Source of the DNA: Croceibacterium segetis
GTDB lineage: Bacteria; Pseudomonadota; Alphaproteobacteria; Sphingomonadales; Sphingomonadaceae
Length of the DNA: 64,000 nucleotides
Assembly: GCF_011320115.1 (NCBI RefSeq)
Contig: NZ_JAANOZ010000003.1
Location: forward strand, 248,001-312,000
Direction of reading: 5' to 3'
Of the stretch, positions 1 through 8,443 are shown piece after piece. Numbering within the stretch: the stretch's first letter is position 1; each line of letters begins with the position of its first letter. The notes under the pieces were generated by a model. That model was not told where the DNA came from, did not search any database, and saw only the letters and a program-made list of their open reading frames with translations. Position numbers and translations under genes: made by a program.

Positions 1-570
1 GTTGGCCCGGTCGCCCAGCGCATCGATAGTGCGCGAAATCTCGCTGGTCGCCGCCTTGGTGTTGTTGGCCAGCATCTTCACTTCGTGGGCGACGACCGCA
101 AAGGTCCGGCCCGCTTCACCGGCACGCATCGCCTCGATCGCGGCATTGAGCGCGAGGATGTCGGTGGTACCGGCGATGCTCTCGATGTCGGCCGAGCAGC
201 GCTTGACCTGTTCCATCGCCGCGGCGAATTCGGTGACGTGCTCGATCAGGGTGTCCACCAGCGACACGAGGCTGCCGATCTCGCCGAGCGACGACTGGAT
301 CATCGAGGTGCCTTCGCCGAGCCGGCCGATGGCCTGGGCCGAGAGCATGCGCGCTTCCTCGCTCGCCTCGCTGACCATTCGCTGATCGGCTTCCATCTCG
401 GCGACCGAGCCTTGCAGGGCGGCGTGCTCGGCGCGCAGCCTTGCTGAGGATTCGATGACCTTTTGCAGGATGCCGGTCACGTCGGAACAGCCGACGGCGA
501 CTTCGCCGCAGCTCTGCGGGATGATCTCCAGGGCCGAGCTTTCCGGCCGGCCGAACGCTTCGTGCTTCAT
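1..570 (-). CDS. Soluble methyl-accepting chemotaxis protein, C-terminus cut by window edge
   Basis: Reading from the ATG at 568-570, an open frame of exactly 190 codons runs off the left edge. The conserved MCP signalling tip region is recognisable at about residues 135-180 (motifs [29 protein letters not shown]), here in the variant IEAMRAGE instead of the usual IEAARAGE. No membrane segment or periplasmic sensor lies in the first 100 residues, which are helical, so this is a cytoplasmic receptor-like protein rather than a classical transmembrane receptor. The family signals to CheA/CheW or to a related chemosensory array. The sensory input is not visible. No che genes are in the window. 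The missing end could hold the rest of the signalling hairpin. Confidence 0.85.
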   Translation of the reverse strand, partial: MKHEAFGRPESSALEIIPQSCGEVAVGCSDVTGILQKVIESSARLRAEHAALQGSVAEMEADQRMVSEASEEARMLSAQAIGRLGEGTSMIQSSLGEIGSLVSLVDTLIEHVTEFAAAMEQVKRCSADIESIAGTTDILALNAAIEAMRAGEAGRTFAVVAHEVKMLANNTKAATSEISRTIDALGDRAN

Positions 571-620
571 TGCTCTTGCCGCTCCCCCACGGACACGTGG
601 CGGTCACAACTAAGAGACTT

Positions 621-627
621 TGGTTAA
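621..627 (-). promoter_or_regulatory. Possible CtrA half-site upstream of the MCP gene
   Basis: On the minus strand the bases read TTAACCA, about 50 bases upstream of the MCP start. This resembles the TTAACCAT half-site of the alphaproteobacterial cell-cycle regulator CtrA, which often controls chemotaxis and motility genes. The match is short and could be chance. Confidence 0.22.
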
Positions 628-663
628 CAGACGGATAAGGGTTTCACCGTAGCCGGTTCGGTA

Positions 664-1410
664 TCAATCCACGCGCGCCGGCTCGAAGCGTTCGCGCGGC
701 ACGTGGGCGAACATGTCCTTGACCGCCGGGCGCTCGTTGATCTGGCGGATCCAGCGCAGCAGGTGCGGCGTGTCGCTGTCGTTGACCATCTCGGCAAAGC
801 CCATTTCCATGCCGTTGGCGATGGCGAAGTTGCAGATGTCGGCCAGCGAAAAGATCCCGCCGGCAAGCCATTCGTTGCCAGCCAGGTGATCGTCCAGCTT
901 GCGCACCGAGACGGCGATCTTGCGCATTTCCTCGTCGAGCACATCCCTGGGGAAACCCTCGCGGGCTCGCCGCCATTTCACCTGCTGTTCGGGCACCGGG
1001 ACCTTGGCGACCATGTCCTCGAACTCGGCGTCATTGAGGTTCTTGACCATGCCGCCGACATAGCGGTGCCACCCCACCGTGGAGACGCACCAGCAGAAGT
1101 ATTCATCGACCCACTTGGTCCAGATTCGCATCTGCGCCCGGTCGAAGGAATTGTCAGGGCGTAGTCGCACTTCGGTCGGGTATTCGTCCTCGAGGTATTC
1201 GCAGATCACCGTGGATTCGGTGACGATCTTGCCGCCATCGTCGAGCGCTGGGACCTGTCCTCGCGGGTTGATGGCCTTGTACCAGTCCGAATGATGCTCG
1301 AACTCCGCGGGATTGAGTTGCTTGTGCTCGAACTGCAGGCCCTTCTCGTAAAGCGCGAGCAGTGGCTTCAGCGAGTTGGCCCCGGGGCCGAAACTGTAGA
1401 GCTTGAGCAT
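664..1410 (-). CDS. Glutathione S-transferase, LigF-like beta-etherase family
   Basis: A 248-residue cytosolic GST. The N-terminal thioredoxin-fold domain begins LKLYSFGPGANSLKP and carries the glutathione-site pattern NPRGQVPAL plus the ES of VTESTVICEYLED. The all-helical C-terminal domain follows, with WTKWVDEYFCWCVSTVGWHRY and LADICNFAIANG. These stretches strongly recall LigF of Sphingobium sp. SYK-6, the glutathione-dependent enzyme that cleaves beta-aryl ether bonds of lignin dimers. I chose the ATG at 1408-1410 because AGGAG sits at the right distance; an in-frame start seven codons upstream lacks this. No other lig genes (ligD, ligE, ligG) are next to it, so activity on lignin ethers is inference from sequence resemblance. 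A general detoxification GST is the alternative. Confidence 0.88.
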   Translation of the reverse strand: MLKLYSFGPGANSLKPLLALYEKGLQFEHKQLNPAEFEHHSDWYKAINPRGQVPALDDGGKIVTESTVICEYLEDEYPTEVRLRPDNSFDRAQMRIWTKWVDEYFCWCVSTVGWHRYVGGMVKNLNDAEFEDMVAKVPVPEQQVKWRRAREGFPRDVLDEEMRKIAVSVRKLDDHLAGNEWLAGGIFSLADICNFAIANGMEMGFAEMVNDSDTPHLLRWIRQINERPAVKDMFAHVPRERFEPARVD

Positions 1411-1554
1411 GGCATCTCTCCTGCGCGGCACACCTAACGAGAGTGCAATCGCGAGGGCAAGCGAAATCCGGACGAAGTCAACGACTGGGACGGCCTCGTA
1501 CGGATTGGCCTTCGCCCCCCGCGATGATATACGCGGCCGCCGAGGAGATAAGTC

Positions 1555-1911
1555 ATGCGCATCATGATCTTGCTGCCGGCCCTGCTCTTGAGTGTGAGCG
1601 CCTCCGCCGAAGCTCCCTCGAAGGATTCACCCATTCCTGCGCGGCCGGTTTTGCGCGACCGCGTTGAATTGGCCAATCCTGGGGCCACTCCCGTCTGCCA
1701 CGACCGCATCGAAGAGGTCCGCGATTCGCGGGGATTGCCCAAACTGCAGCGAGATACCGCCGCGCCCGACGAACCGCTTCTGCTTGCCGCGGTGGACAAG
1801 CGGATCGGCGGCTGCTCGGTGCTGGTCATGCGCAACAACCTGAGCGACATCCGGCCTTTGCCGGAATACCGCAACGGCCCGGCCCAGCTAAAGCCGCTCG
1901 CCGGTCAGTAA
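1555..1911 (+). CDS. Small secreted protein of unknown function
   Basis: A 118-residue protein with a clear signal peptide (MRIMILLPALLLSVSASA, cleavage likely near residue 18-20) and a GGAGATAAG ribosome site before the ATG. The mature part is short and polar, with two cysteines (in PVCHDR and IGGCSV) that could form a disulfide in the periplasm. I recognise no family. It stands alone on the plus strand between two minus-strand genes, and its stop overlaps the stop of the convergent namZ-like gene by seven bases. Codon use matches its neighbours, so I take it to be real. Confidence 0.72.
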   Translation: MRIMILLPALLLSVSASAEAPSKDSPIPARPVLRDRVELANPGATPVCHDRIEEVRDSRGLPKLQRDTAAPDEPLLLAAVDKRIGGCSVLVMRNNLSDIRPLPEYRNGPAQLKPLAGQ

Positions 1912-3104
1912 AGCAGCAAGTCGGCCACTTCCTCGCGCCAAGTGGCTTCATCGGTTGAAGCCAGGGCATCGAGATCGGCCGGCTCCGCCGCCGGATCGTC
2001 GACCCATTCGCGCAAGCCAGGCCCGCCGTTGATCACGTCGATCGCGAGGCGTTCGAACTCGTACTCGTAGGCGAAATCGCGCCAGATCGAGTATTCCGGA
2101 TGGAGCCGGCGGATGGCCTTGAAGGCGAGCGCCTGCAGCCGCCAGGGGCGAAAAGCTTCGTGGTTATAGAACGGGCCTTTCGCGTGAATCATCAGAGCGT
2201 TGCAGAGCATACCTGCATGCTTGTGGAAGGTCGGCGTGAACCATGATTCGCGCAGTGCGCAGCCCGCGAGCCAGTCCGGCGCGAGGCGATGCATCTCCGC
2301 CAGCACCGCTTTGGCGTCGAGATCGGGTGCGCCGAACAGGATCTCCAGCGGGCGGGTCGTGCCCCTGCCCTCGCTCAGCGTCGTGCCCTCGAGCATGACG
2401 GTGCCGGCATAGGCGCGCGCCATGTTGAGATTGGCGGCGTTGGGGCTCGGATTGATCCAGATGCGGCTCTCGGGCCAGCCGAAGCCCGGTCCGGCCTCGG
2501 GCAACCAATCGTGCATCTCGATCACCCGGTATTCGACGTCGAGGTTGAACCGGCGCACGAACCACGCACCCATCTCGCCCATCGTCAGCCCGTGGCGCAT
2601 CGGCATCGGCGCGGCGCCGACGAAGCTTTCCTGTCCGGGTTGCAGCAGCGTCCCTTCGACTGGGCGCCCGGCCGGGTTGGGCCGGTCGAGCACCCACACC
2701 GCCTTGCCGTGATTGACCGCCTCCTCGAGGAGGTAGAGCAGCGTCGTGCAGAAGGTATAGATGCGGCAGCCGAGGTCCTGCAGGTCGAACAGGAACACGT
2801 CGGCGGTGCTCATCATCTGCCCCGAGGGGCGCCGCACCTCGCCGTAGAGGCTGAAGATCGGAATGCCGTAGTGCGGATCGGTCTCGTCCGCGGTTTCGAC
2901 CATGTTGTCCTGCTTGTCGCCTTTGAGCCCGTGCTGCGGGCCGAAGGCGCTGGTGACCTTGATGCCCGCCGCGATCAGGGCGTCGAGCGAGTGCGTGAGG
3001 TCGGCGGTCACCGAGGCCGGATGGGCGACCAGCGCGACGCGCCTGCCGTCGAGTTGCCGCCTGAGTTCCGGCTCGGTGAGCAGCCGGTCGATGCCGAATT
3101 TCAT
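1905..3104 (-). CDS. namZ: Exo-beta-N-acetylmuramidase NamZ-like (DUF1343)
   Basis: A 399-residue protein of the DUF1343 family, whose characterised member NamZ releases terminal N-acetylmuramic acid from peptidoglycan fragments. Family landmarks are VALVAHPASVT near the N-terminus, FGPQHGLKGDKQDN, PIFSLYGEVRRP, FDLQDLGCRIYTF, VLDRPNPAGR and LSEGRGTTRP. I see no signal peptide from the chosen start, so the location is cytoplasmic or unresolved; some family members are exported. The start (ATG at 3102-3104) overlaps the stop of the upstream DOMON-like gene in an ATGA junction, which argues against a longer N-terminus. A GH25 muramidase gene lies close by in the opposite direction, fitting a wall-recycling neighbourhood. 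The symbol rests on family resemblance only. Confidence 0.88.
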   Translation of the reverse strand: MKFGIDRLLTEPELRRQLDGRRVALVAHPASVTADLTHSLDALIAAGIKVTSAFGPQHGLKGDKQDNMVETADETDPHYGIPIFSLYGEVRRPSGQMMSTADVFLFDLQDLGCRIYTFCTTLLYLLEEAVNHGKAVWVLDRPNPAGRPVEGTLLQPGQESFVGAAPMPMRHGLTMGEMGAWFVRRFNLDVEYRVIEMHDWLPEAGPGFGWPESRIWINPSPNAANLNMARAYAGTVMLEGTTLSEGRGTTRPLEILFGAPDLDAKAVLAEMHRLAPDWLAGCALRESWFTPTFHKHAGMLCNALMIHAKGPFYNHEAFRPWRLQALAFKAIRRLHPEYSIWRDFAYEYEFERLAIDVINGGPGLREWVDDPAAEPADLDALASTDEATWREEVADLLLY

Positions 3105-3673
3105 GGCCGCTTCGGTGCCGGAAGCGTCGCGGCGAAGCAAGCGGGGTCGTGGAAGTCGGGCTTTTCCGCCTGGTGGGCCAGCGCCCAGTAGCTCTTTACC
3201 CCGCCCTGTTCCTCGATCACCGCCGTCAGGTTCATGCGGCAGTCGTCCTCGGGCAGCGCCGATAGCGGGATCGCGGCGTCAAAGATCGCGAAGCTGCTGC
3301 CGAGCCGCATCGTCCCTTGCGGCTCGCGTTCGACCGGACGCTCGGCCATCCCCTCGCGATAGCCGGAAAAGTCGTAGGCGGCCCAGCGTTCGGACGGCGA
3401 GAGATTGAACTCGCAGTAGCCTGGGCCGCGATCGTGCATCAGGAACAGCTCGAAGCAGGTCGTCTGCCACAGCCCGTCCGCCCTGCCCTTGCCGGCGAAC
3501 GGCGGCACCACCAGCGCCTGGGCGCCGTCGATCCGCCAGCGCAGCCGCAGCCAGAAATCGTCCGCGCCGAGAACTCGTGCGGCCACCGCGGTAACCTTCA
3601 GCGGAGGATGGGCCGGATGAGGGAAGAGGCTTCGTTCGATTTCCATCAAAATATGGCCATCGTCATAAAGCAT
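3101..3673 (-). CDS. DOMON-like domain protein
   Basis: About 190 residues, soluble, without signal peptide or membrane segment. It reads as a beta-sandwich: alternating hydrophobic strands with LRLRWRIDG, LWQTTCFELFL, YCEFNLSPSERWAAYDF and the C-terminal GGVKSYWALAHQ. The pattern CFE-F plus EFN-SPS--W matches the DOMON-like / carbohydrate-binding-like family found beside DUF1343 genes in sphingomonads, as I remember it. Two starts are possible, ATG at 3671-3673 (preceded by TAGGAAA) and ATG at 3644-3646 (MEIERSLFPHP, closer to the conserved part). It overlaps namZ by four bases, so the two proteins probably work together. Biochemical role unknown. Confidence 0.78.
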   Translation of the reverse strand: MLYDDGHILMEIERSLFPHPAHPPLKVTAVAARVLGADDFWLRLRWRIDGAQALVVPPFAGKGRADGLWQTTCFELFLMHDRGPGYCEFNLSPSERWAAYDFSGYREGMAERPVEREPQGTMRLGSSFAIFDAAIPLSALPEDDCRMNLTAVIEEQGGVKSYWALAHQAEKPDFHDPACFAATLPAPKRP

Positions 3674-3738
3674 TTTCCTACATCGAATCGGCCAATTATC
3701 GGCTTCACAATCAGCTTCGCCACAACGGGGGAAAAGCC

Positions 3739-4359
3739 ATGCTGAACGCGGTCATCGACATTTCGCACCACAACGGCAAGTCGCTCAATTTCAAGTCGGC
3801 CAAGGCCGACGGCATCCTCGGCGTGATCCACAAGGCTTCGCAAGGCACGACCGGCCGCGATCCGATGTTCAAGGCCAACCGCAAGAAGGTTCACGACGCT
3901 GGCCTGCTGTGGGGCGCCTATCACTTCGCAACCGGTAGCGACGGAGTGAAGCAAGCGGTCAACTTTCTCGACGCCGTGGGCGACCCGCAGGACGTGCTGA
4001 TGGTGCTCGATCTCGAGCCCAACCCGACCGGACCGTCGATGAACCTGATCGAGGCGCATGCCTTCGTCACGCACATCCACGATCAGACCGGCCGCTGGCC
4101 GGGCCTCTACTCCGGGCACACGATCAAGGAGCTGCTCGGCAGCAACAAGGATGCGCTCCTCGCCAACTGCTGGCTCTGGCTCGCGCAATATGGGCCGACG
4201 GCGGTTGTGCCGGCAAACTGGCCGACCTGGACCATGTGGCAGTACACCGATGGTGCGATCGGCGGCGATCCCAAGTCGGTCAAGGGCATCGGCCATTGCG
4301 ACCGCGACCGCTTCAACGGGTCCGAAGCGAACTTGCGCAAGCTTTGGCACGGCGGCTGA
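3739..4359 (+). CDS. GH25 family lysozyme (N-acetylmuramidase)
   Basis: A 206-residue single-domain glycoside hydrolase family 25 protein. Seen: the N-terminal VIDISHHNG strand with Asp7, the catalytic DLE motif (Asp91, Glu93) in LMVLDLEPNP, and the late WTMWQYTDG strand. GH25 enzymes cut the beta-1,4 bond between MurNAc and GlcNAc. There is no signal peptide or wall-binding domain, so it may act inside the cell, leave by another route, or be a domesticated phage lysin; no other phage genes are nearby. The start has GGGGGA ten bases upstream. A weak CCCGC/GCGGG hairpin without a T-run follows at about 4366-4386. Confidence 0.9.
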   Translation: MLNAVIDISHHNGKSLNFKSAKADGILGVIHKASQGTTGRDPMFKANRKKVHDAGLLWGAYHFATGSDGVKQAVNFLDAVGDPQDVLMVLDLEPNPTGPSMNLIEAHAFVTHIHDQTGRWPGLYSGHTIKELLGSNKDALLANCWLWLAQYGPTAVVPANWPTWTMWQYTDGAIGGDPKSVKGIGHCDRDRFNGSEANLRKLWHGG

Positions 4360-4418
4360 ACGGGCCACCCGCGGGGCTTTGCGGGCCGGGCGGCGCATGC
4401 TAGCGCGCGCCGCGAACC

Positions 4419-5648
4419 ATGACCTACAGCTCCTCCCTCCTGCGCCTGCTCGACGAGCGCGGCTACATCCACCAGGTGACCGACGCCGCGGCGCTCGATG
4501 CGCTGGCGAGCAAGCAGGTCGTGCCGGGCTACATCGGCTTCGACGCGACGGCGTCTTCGCTGCACGTCGGCAGCATGGTGCAGATCATGTTGCTGCGCCG
4601 CCTGCAGCAGGCCGGGCACAAGCCGATCGTGGTAATGGGCGGCGGCACGACCAAGGTCGGCGATCCTTCGGGCAAGGACGAGAGTCGCAAGCTGCTCACC
4701 GGCGAGACGATCGCCGCCAACATCGCCTCGATCCGCGCGGTGTTCGAGCGCCTGCTGGTGTTCGGCGACGGCCCGACCGACGCGGTCATGGTCGACAACG
4801 CCGAATGGCTCGACCAGCTCGGCTACGTCGAGCTGCTGCGCGAGGTCGGCCCGCACTTCACGATCAACCGCATGCTGACCTTCGATTCGGTCAGGCTGCG
4901 GCTCGAACGCGAGCAGCCGCTGACCTTCCTCGAATTCAACTACATGATCCTCCAGGCGTATGACTTTCGTGAACTGGCCCTCCGCGTCGGCTGCCGGCTG
5001 CAACTCGGCGGCAGCGATCAGTGGGGCAACATCATCAACGGCATCGAGCTTGCCCGGCGGATGGACGGCACCGAGCTTTACGGCGTGACCACGCCGCTGT
5101 TGACGACCGCCGACGGCGCGAAGATGGGCAAGACCGCCGCCGGGGCGGTGTGGCTCAACGAGGACATGCTGCCGAGCTACGATTTCTGGCAGTATTGGCG
5201 CAACACCGACGACCGCGACGTCGGCAAGTTCCTGCGCCTGTTCACCGACTTGCCGCTCGAAGAGATTGTCCGGCTCGAAGCGCTCGCTGGCGCGGAGATC
5301 AACCAGGCCAAGATCGTCCTCGCCAGCGAGGTCACCAGGCTCGTCCGTGGGGATGAGGCGGCACGGGCCGCGGAAGCCACCGCCATGGCCACTTTTGCTG
5401 GCGGCGGTCTTGGCGAGGACCTGCCCGTGCTGGTCGTGCCCCCCGAGGGCATCCGTCTGGGTGCTGCCTGCACAGATCTGGGCTTCACCGCCTCGAACGG
5501 TGAAGCCAAGCGCAAGATTGCCGAAGGCGCGGTGCGTCTCGACGATCGACCCGTGACCGATCCCGGCTTTCTCGTCCAGGTTTCGCCGGGACAGGAACGC
5601 AAGCTCAGCCTCGGCCGCAAGCGCCACGGAATCCTCCGCTCCGCCTGA
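4419..5648 (+). CDS. tyrS: Tyrosyl-tRNA synthetase
   Basis: A 409-residue class I aminoacyl-tRNA synthetase that charges tRNA-Tyr. Rossmann-fold catalytic core: YIGFDATASSLHVGS (residues 38-52, with LHVG as the HIGH-equivalent), tyrosine-binding QLGGSDQWGN (195-204) and the KMSKS-equivalent GAKMGKT (233-239). The C-terminal 70 residues form an S4 RNA-binding domain (SNGEAKRKIAEGAVRLDD). The length fits the bacterial TyrRS family. The gene stands 59 bases after the GH25 gene and 81 bases before a PilZ gene. I see no T-box or other leader RNA. Confidence 0.97.
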   Translation: MTYSSSLLRLLDERGYIHQVTDAAALDALASKQVVPGYIGFDATASSLHVGSMVQIMLLRRLQQAGHKPIVVMGGGTTKVGDPSGKDESRKLLTGETIAANIASIRAVFERLLVFGDGPTDAVMVDNAEWLDQLGYVELLREVGPHFTINRMLTFDSVRLRLEREQPLTFLEFNYMILQAYDFRELALRVGCRLQLGGSDQWGNIINGIELARRMDGTELYGVTTPLLTTADGAKMGKTAAGAVWLNEDMLPSYDFWQYWRNTDDRDVGKFLRLFTDLPLEEIVRLEALAGAEINQAKIVLASEVTRLVRGDEAARAAEATAMATFAGGGLGEDLPVLVVPPEGIRLGAACTDLGFTASNGEAKRKIAEGAVRLDDRPVTDPGFLVQVSPGQERKLSLGRKRHGILRSA

Positions 5649-5706
5649 TCCTGAGGCCCTCCTTTACCCTTTTTCCAGCATTTGTTGCGAAAAGGAGGCT
5701 CAAGGG

Positions 5707-5733
5707 ATGGAACGAAGGAACTTTACCAGATGA
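5707..5733 (+). CDS. Possible 8-codon leader ORF overlapping the PilZ start
   Basis: ATG at 5707 follows a consensus AGGAGG by eight bases and encodes MERRNFTR, with a TGA at 5731-5733 that overlaps the ATG of the PilZ gene (ATGA). The ribosome site is better than the one of the PilZ gene itself. It could feed ribosomes to the PilZ start by coupling, or it could be chance. Not detectable by similarity because it is so short. Confidence 0.25.
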   Translation: MERRNFTR

Positions 5734-6065
5734 GCGGAGCACAGCTTTCGGTCACCGATCAGCGCCGGGCGACCCGGCATCCGGTCGACCATCCGGTCAT
5801 CGGAGAGCACCGCACGCGCGGTGACGTTCCGTTGCACATCAGCAACATCTCCGCCCATGGCTTCATGGTCAGCGGCGCGCCGGTTCTCGGCCGCGGCGAT
5901 CGTGTGATCGTCCGCCTGCCGTCGATCGGTCGCATCGAGGCCTACTGCATCTGGACCGCCGACGAACGCGCGGGCTTCCAGTTCGAGCGAATCATCCGCC
6001 TCGACGATTTCGAAGCGATGATCGAAGCACTCCAGCCCAATCCTCGCCTGCGCCGCCGCGGCTAA
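5730..6065 (+). CDS. PilZ domain protein, putative cyclic-di-GMP receptor
   Basis: A 111-residue single PilZ domain. Both ligand motifs are present: RxxxR (R12, R16 in RRATRHP) and NxSxxG (NISAHG), so cyclic-di-GMP binding is plausible. No output domain is attached; stand-alone PilZ proteins act by binding partner proteins in motility, polysaccharide or division pathways. I chose the ATG at 5730 over an in-frame TTG at 5682 because the former has AAGGAA nine bases upstream and directly precedes the conserved domain. A second stand-alone PilZ gene lies at 37485-37832. Confidence 0.86.
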   Translation: MSGAQLSVTDQRRATRHPVDHPVIGEHRTRGDVPLHISNISAHGFMVSGAPVLGRGDRVIVRLPSIGRIEAYCIWTADERAGFQFERIIRLDDFEAMIEALQPNPRLRRRG

Positions 6066-6134
6066 AGCGGGTCTCCACACCGGGATAGATTCTGAACGCT
6101 TGGCAGCGCAATCCGCGGCTGCCATTCCGCGCGG

Positions 6135-7430
6135 GTGATTGAACCGACCTCGCCGCTGCAGATCGCCGATTACCGGCGCTTCTGGCTGGCGCGCTTCCTT
6201 GCGGTGTTCTCGACCCTCTCGATGGTGGTCCTGATCGGCTACCAGACCTACGACGTCGCTCGCGCCGACTACGGCATGGACCGCTCGCAGGCGGCTTTCA
6301 TGCTCGGCCTGCTCGGCGCGGCCCAGTTCGTCCCGCTGATGCTGCTCACGCCGGTGGCGGGAGTGGCCGCCGACCGTTTCGACCGCCGGATCGTCGTGCT
6401 TTGCGCCAATGGAGTCGATGCGCTGATCGCAGTCGCCCTCGCCCTGGCGACCTGGCGCGACGCGCTCAGCTTGCCGTTGCTGTTCTCGCTCGCCGCGCTG
6501 CACGGTTCGGCGCGGGTGTTCAACGGGCCCGCGCTCTCGGCGATCGCCCCGAACCTCGTCTCACAACAATTGCTCCCCAAGGCGATCGCGCTGAGCTCGA
6601 TCGCCTGGCAGGTCGGCACGGTGATCGGCCCGGCGATCGGCGGCTTGTTGTTCGCCTGGAGCCCTTCGTCGCCCTATTTCCTGTCGGCCGCGCTGCTGCT
6701 CGCCTCGGGCCTGCTGATTCTCTCGATCAGGCCGGTTCGCGCGCAGCATGACGGACCGCGGGCTCATCCGCTGAGGCAGATGATCGAAGGCTTTCAGTTC
6801 GTCCGCCGCGAACGGTTCCTGCTCGGCTGCATCACGCTCGACTTGTTCGCCGTGCTGCTCGGCGGCGCCACGGCGATGCTCCCGGTCTATGCTCGCGACA
6901 TTCTCGCCGTCGGCCCCGAAGGCCTCGGGATAATGCGCGGGGCGCCCGCCGTCGGCGCCTCGCTCGTGGCCGCGCTCCTTTCGTGGCAGCCGCTCGAGCG
7001 CAACGTCGGCGTAAAGATGTTGTGGGCTGTCGTAGCCTTCGGCGCGGCCACGATCGTTTTCGCGCTTTCGCGCAGCTTCCTGCTTTCGCTGGGCGCGCTC
7101 GCGTGTCTCGGCGCCGCGGACATGATCTCGGTGTTCGTGCGCAATTCGCTGGTCCAGCTCAACACCCCCGACAACAAGAGGGGCCGCGTCTCGTCGATCT
7201 CGGGGCTGGCGATCTCCGCCTCGAACGAGCTCGGCGAGCTCGAATCGGGCTTGGTGGCCGGGTTGATCGGCGCCACCGGGGCGGTTGTCTTCGGCGGGGT
7301 CGGTGCGATAGTGGTCACCGCGATATGGGCGTGGATATTCCCCGAGCTTCGCCGGGCGAGGACCTTTGCCCCTACATTCCTGCACGAAGGTCAAGCGCAG
7401 CAAGAAACAACGAAGGAGCCAGCGTCATGA
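6135..7430 (+). CDS. MFS transporter, EntS/MFS_3-type exporter family
   Basis: A 431-residue inner-membrane protein with about twelve hydrophobic segments and the MFS motif-A-like loop [10 protein letters not shown] between helices 2 and 3. The start ([21 protein letters not shown]) and the long loop with [14 protein letters not shown] resemble the EntS-like group, which exports siderophores or drugs; the substrate here is unknown. GTG start at 6135. The last codons overlap the ATG of the cysteine synthase gene (ATGA at 7427-7430), so the two are translated as a unit. This suggests, without proving, that the exporter handles a cysteine-related or thiol compound. Confidence 0.87.
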   Translation: MIEPTSPLQIADYRRFWLARFLAVFSTLSMVVLIGYQTYDVARADYGMDRSQAAFMLGLLGAAQFVPLMLLTPVAGVAADRFDRRIVVLCANGVDALIAVALALATWRDALSLPLLFSLAALHGSARVFNGPALSAIAPNLVSQQLLPKAIALSSIAWQVGTVIGPAIGGLLFAWSPSSPYFLSAALLLASGLLILSIRPVRAQHDGPRAHPLRQMIEGFQFVRRERFLLGCITLDLFAVLLGGATAMLPVYARDILAVGPEGLGIMRGAPAVGASLVAALLSWQPLERNVGVKMLWAVVAFGAATIVFALSRSFLLSLGALACLGAADMISVFVRNSLVQLNTPDNKRGRVSSISGLAISASNELGELESGLVAGLIGATGAVVFGGVGAIVVTAIWAWIFPELRRARTFAPTFLHEGQAQQETTKEPAS

Positions 7431-8347
7431 AGGCAGACAGCGTCCTCGCCACCATCGGCAACACACCGCACATTCGCCTGTCGCGGATGTTCCCCGACCA
7501 TGAGGTGTGGGTGAAGAGCGAGCGCAGCAATCCCGGCGGCTCGATCAAGGACCGCATCGCGCTGGCCATGGTCGAGGATGCCGAGCGTCGCGGAGCGCTC
7601 AAGCCGGGCGGCACGATCATCGAGCCGACCAGCGGCAACACCGGCATCGGACTGGCGATGGTCGCCGCGGTCAAGGGCTACAAGCTAGTGCTGGTCATGC
7701 CCGAATCGATGAGCCTCGAGCGGCGACGGTTGATGCTGTCCTACGGCGCGAGCTTCGACCTGACGCCCAAGGAAGGCGGGATGAAAGGCGCAATCGCCCG
7801 CGCGACCGAACTGGTCGAGCAGACCCCCGGTTCGTGGATGCCGCAGCAGTTCGACAACCCCGCCAACGTGGCGATCCATGCCCAAACGACCGCGCAGGAA
7901 ATCCTCAGGGACTTCGCCGATGCGCCGTTCGACTATCTGATCACCGGCGTCGGCACCGGAGGCCACCTGACCGGCTGCGCCGAAGTGCTCAAGAAGTCCT
8001 GGCCGGGCCTCAAGGCTTATGCCGTCGAGCCAACGCTTTCGCCGGTGATCGGCGGCGGCCAGCCCGGCCCGCATCCGATCCAGGGCATCGGCGGCGGGTT
8101 CATCCCGACCAACCTGCACACCCAATCGATCGACGGCGCCATCGCAGTCGAGGCCGAGGACGCCAAGGAAATGGCCCGCCGGTGCGCCCGCGAGGAAGGC
8201 CTGCTCGTCGGCATTTCGAGCGGCGCCACGCTGGCGGCTATCTCGCAGAAACTGGCGGAAGTGGACACCGGCGCCCGTATTTTAGGCTTCAACTACGATA
8301 CCGGCGAACGTTATCTCTCGGTGCCGGATTTCCTGCCCACCGAATAG
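7427..8347 (+). CDS. cysK: Cysteine synthase A (O-acetylserine sulfhydrylase)
   Basis: A 306-residue fold-type II PLP enzyme that makes cysteine from O-acetylserine and sulfide. Lys41 in NPGGSIKDR is the expected PLP Schiff-base lysine; [12 protein letters not shown] is the substrate-binding loop; [10 protein letters not shown] binds the PLP phosphate; VGISSGA closes the active site. Start at ATG 7427 with AAGGAG ten bases upstream, overlapping the MFS stop by four bases. A much longer reading of the same frame back into the MFS gene is spurious. CysM or cystathionine beta-synthase-like enzymes are less likely because of length and the CysK-type asparagine loop. Confidence 0.93.
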   Translation: MKADSVLATIGNTPHIRLSRMFPDHEVWVKSERSNPGGSIKDRIALAMVEDAERRGALKPGGTIIEPTSGNTGIGLAMVAAVKGYKLVLVMPESMSLERRRLMLSYGASFDLTPKEGGMKGAIARATELVEQTPGSWMPQQFDNPANVAIHAQTTAQEILRDFADAPFDYLITGVGTGGHLTGCAEVLKKSWPGLKAYAVEPTLSPVIGGGQPGPHPIQGIGGGFIPTNLHTQSIDGAIAVEAEDAKEMARRCAREEGLLVGISSGATLAAISQKLAEVDTGARILGFNYDTGERYLSVPDFLPTE

Positions 8348-8443
8348 CGCAGTAAGCCCTTGCGGAGATTGGCGGCTCGGGTAGATTTGCCACTGTCAAA
8401 CAGGTGCTCGCCACGGCGGGATGCCCGTTGGGGAGAGGAATCC

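Noticed and set aside
4366-4386. CCCGC/GCGGG hairpin after the GH25 gene as a terminator
   Set aside because: Short stem with no T-run; kept only as a remark.
4107-5627. Long minus-strand frame (506 codons) across tyrS
   Set aside because: Antisense to an intact tyrosyl-tRNA synthetase; low-complexity His/Arg/Ala composition typical of GC-rich shadow frames.
6983-8347. 454-codon reading of cysteine synthase starting inside the MFS gene
   Set aside because: The first 148 codons are an off-frame reading of the MFS gene; a proper ribosome site and ATGA junction mark 7427 as the start.
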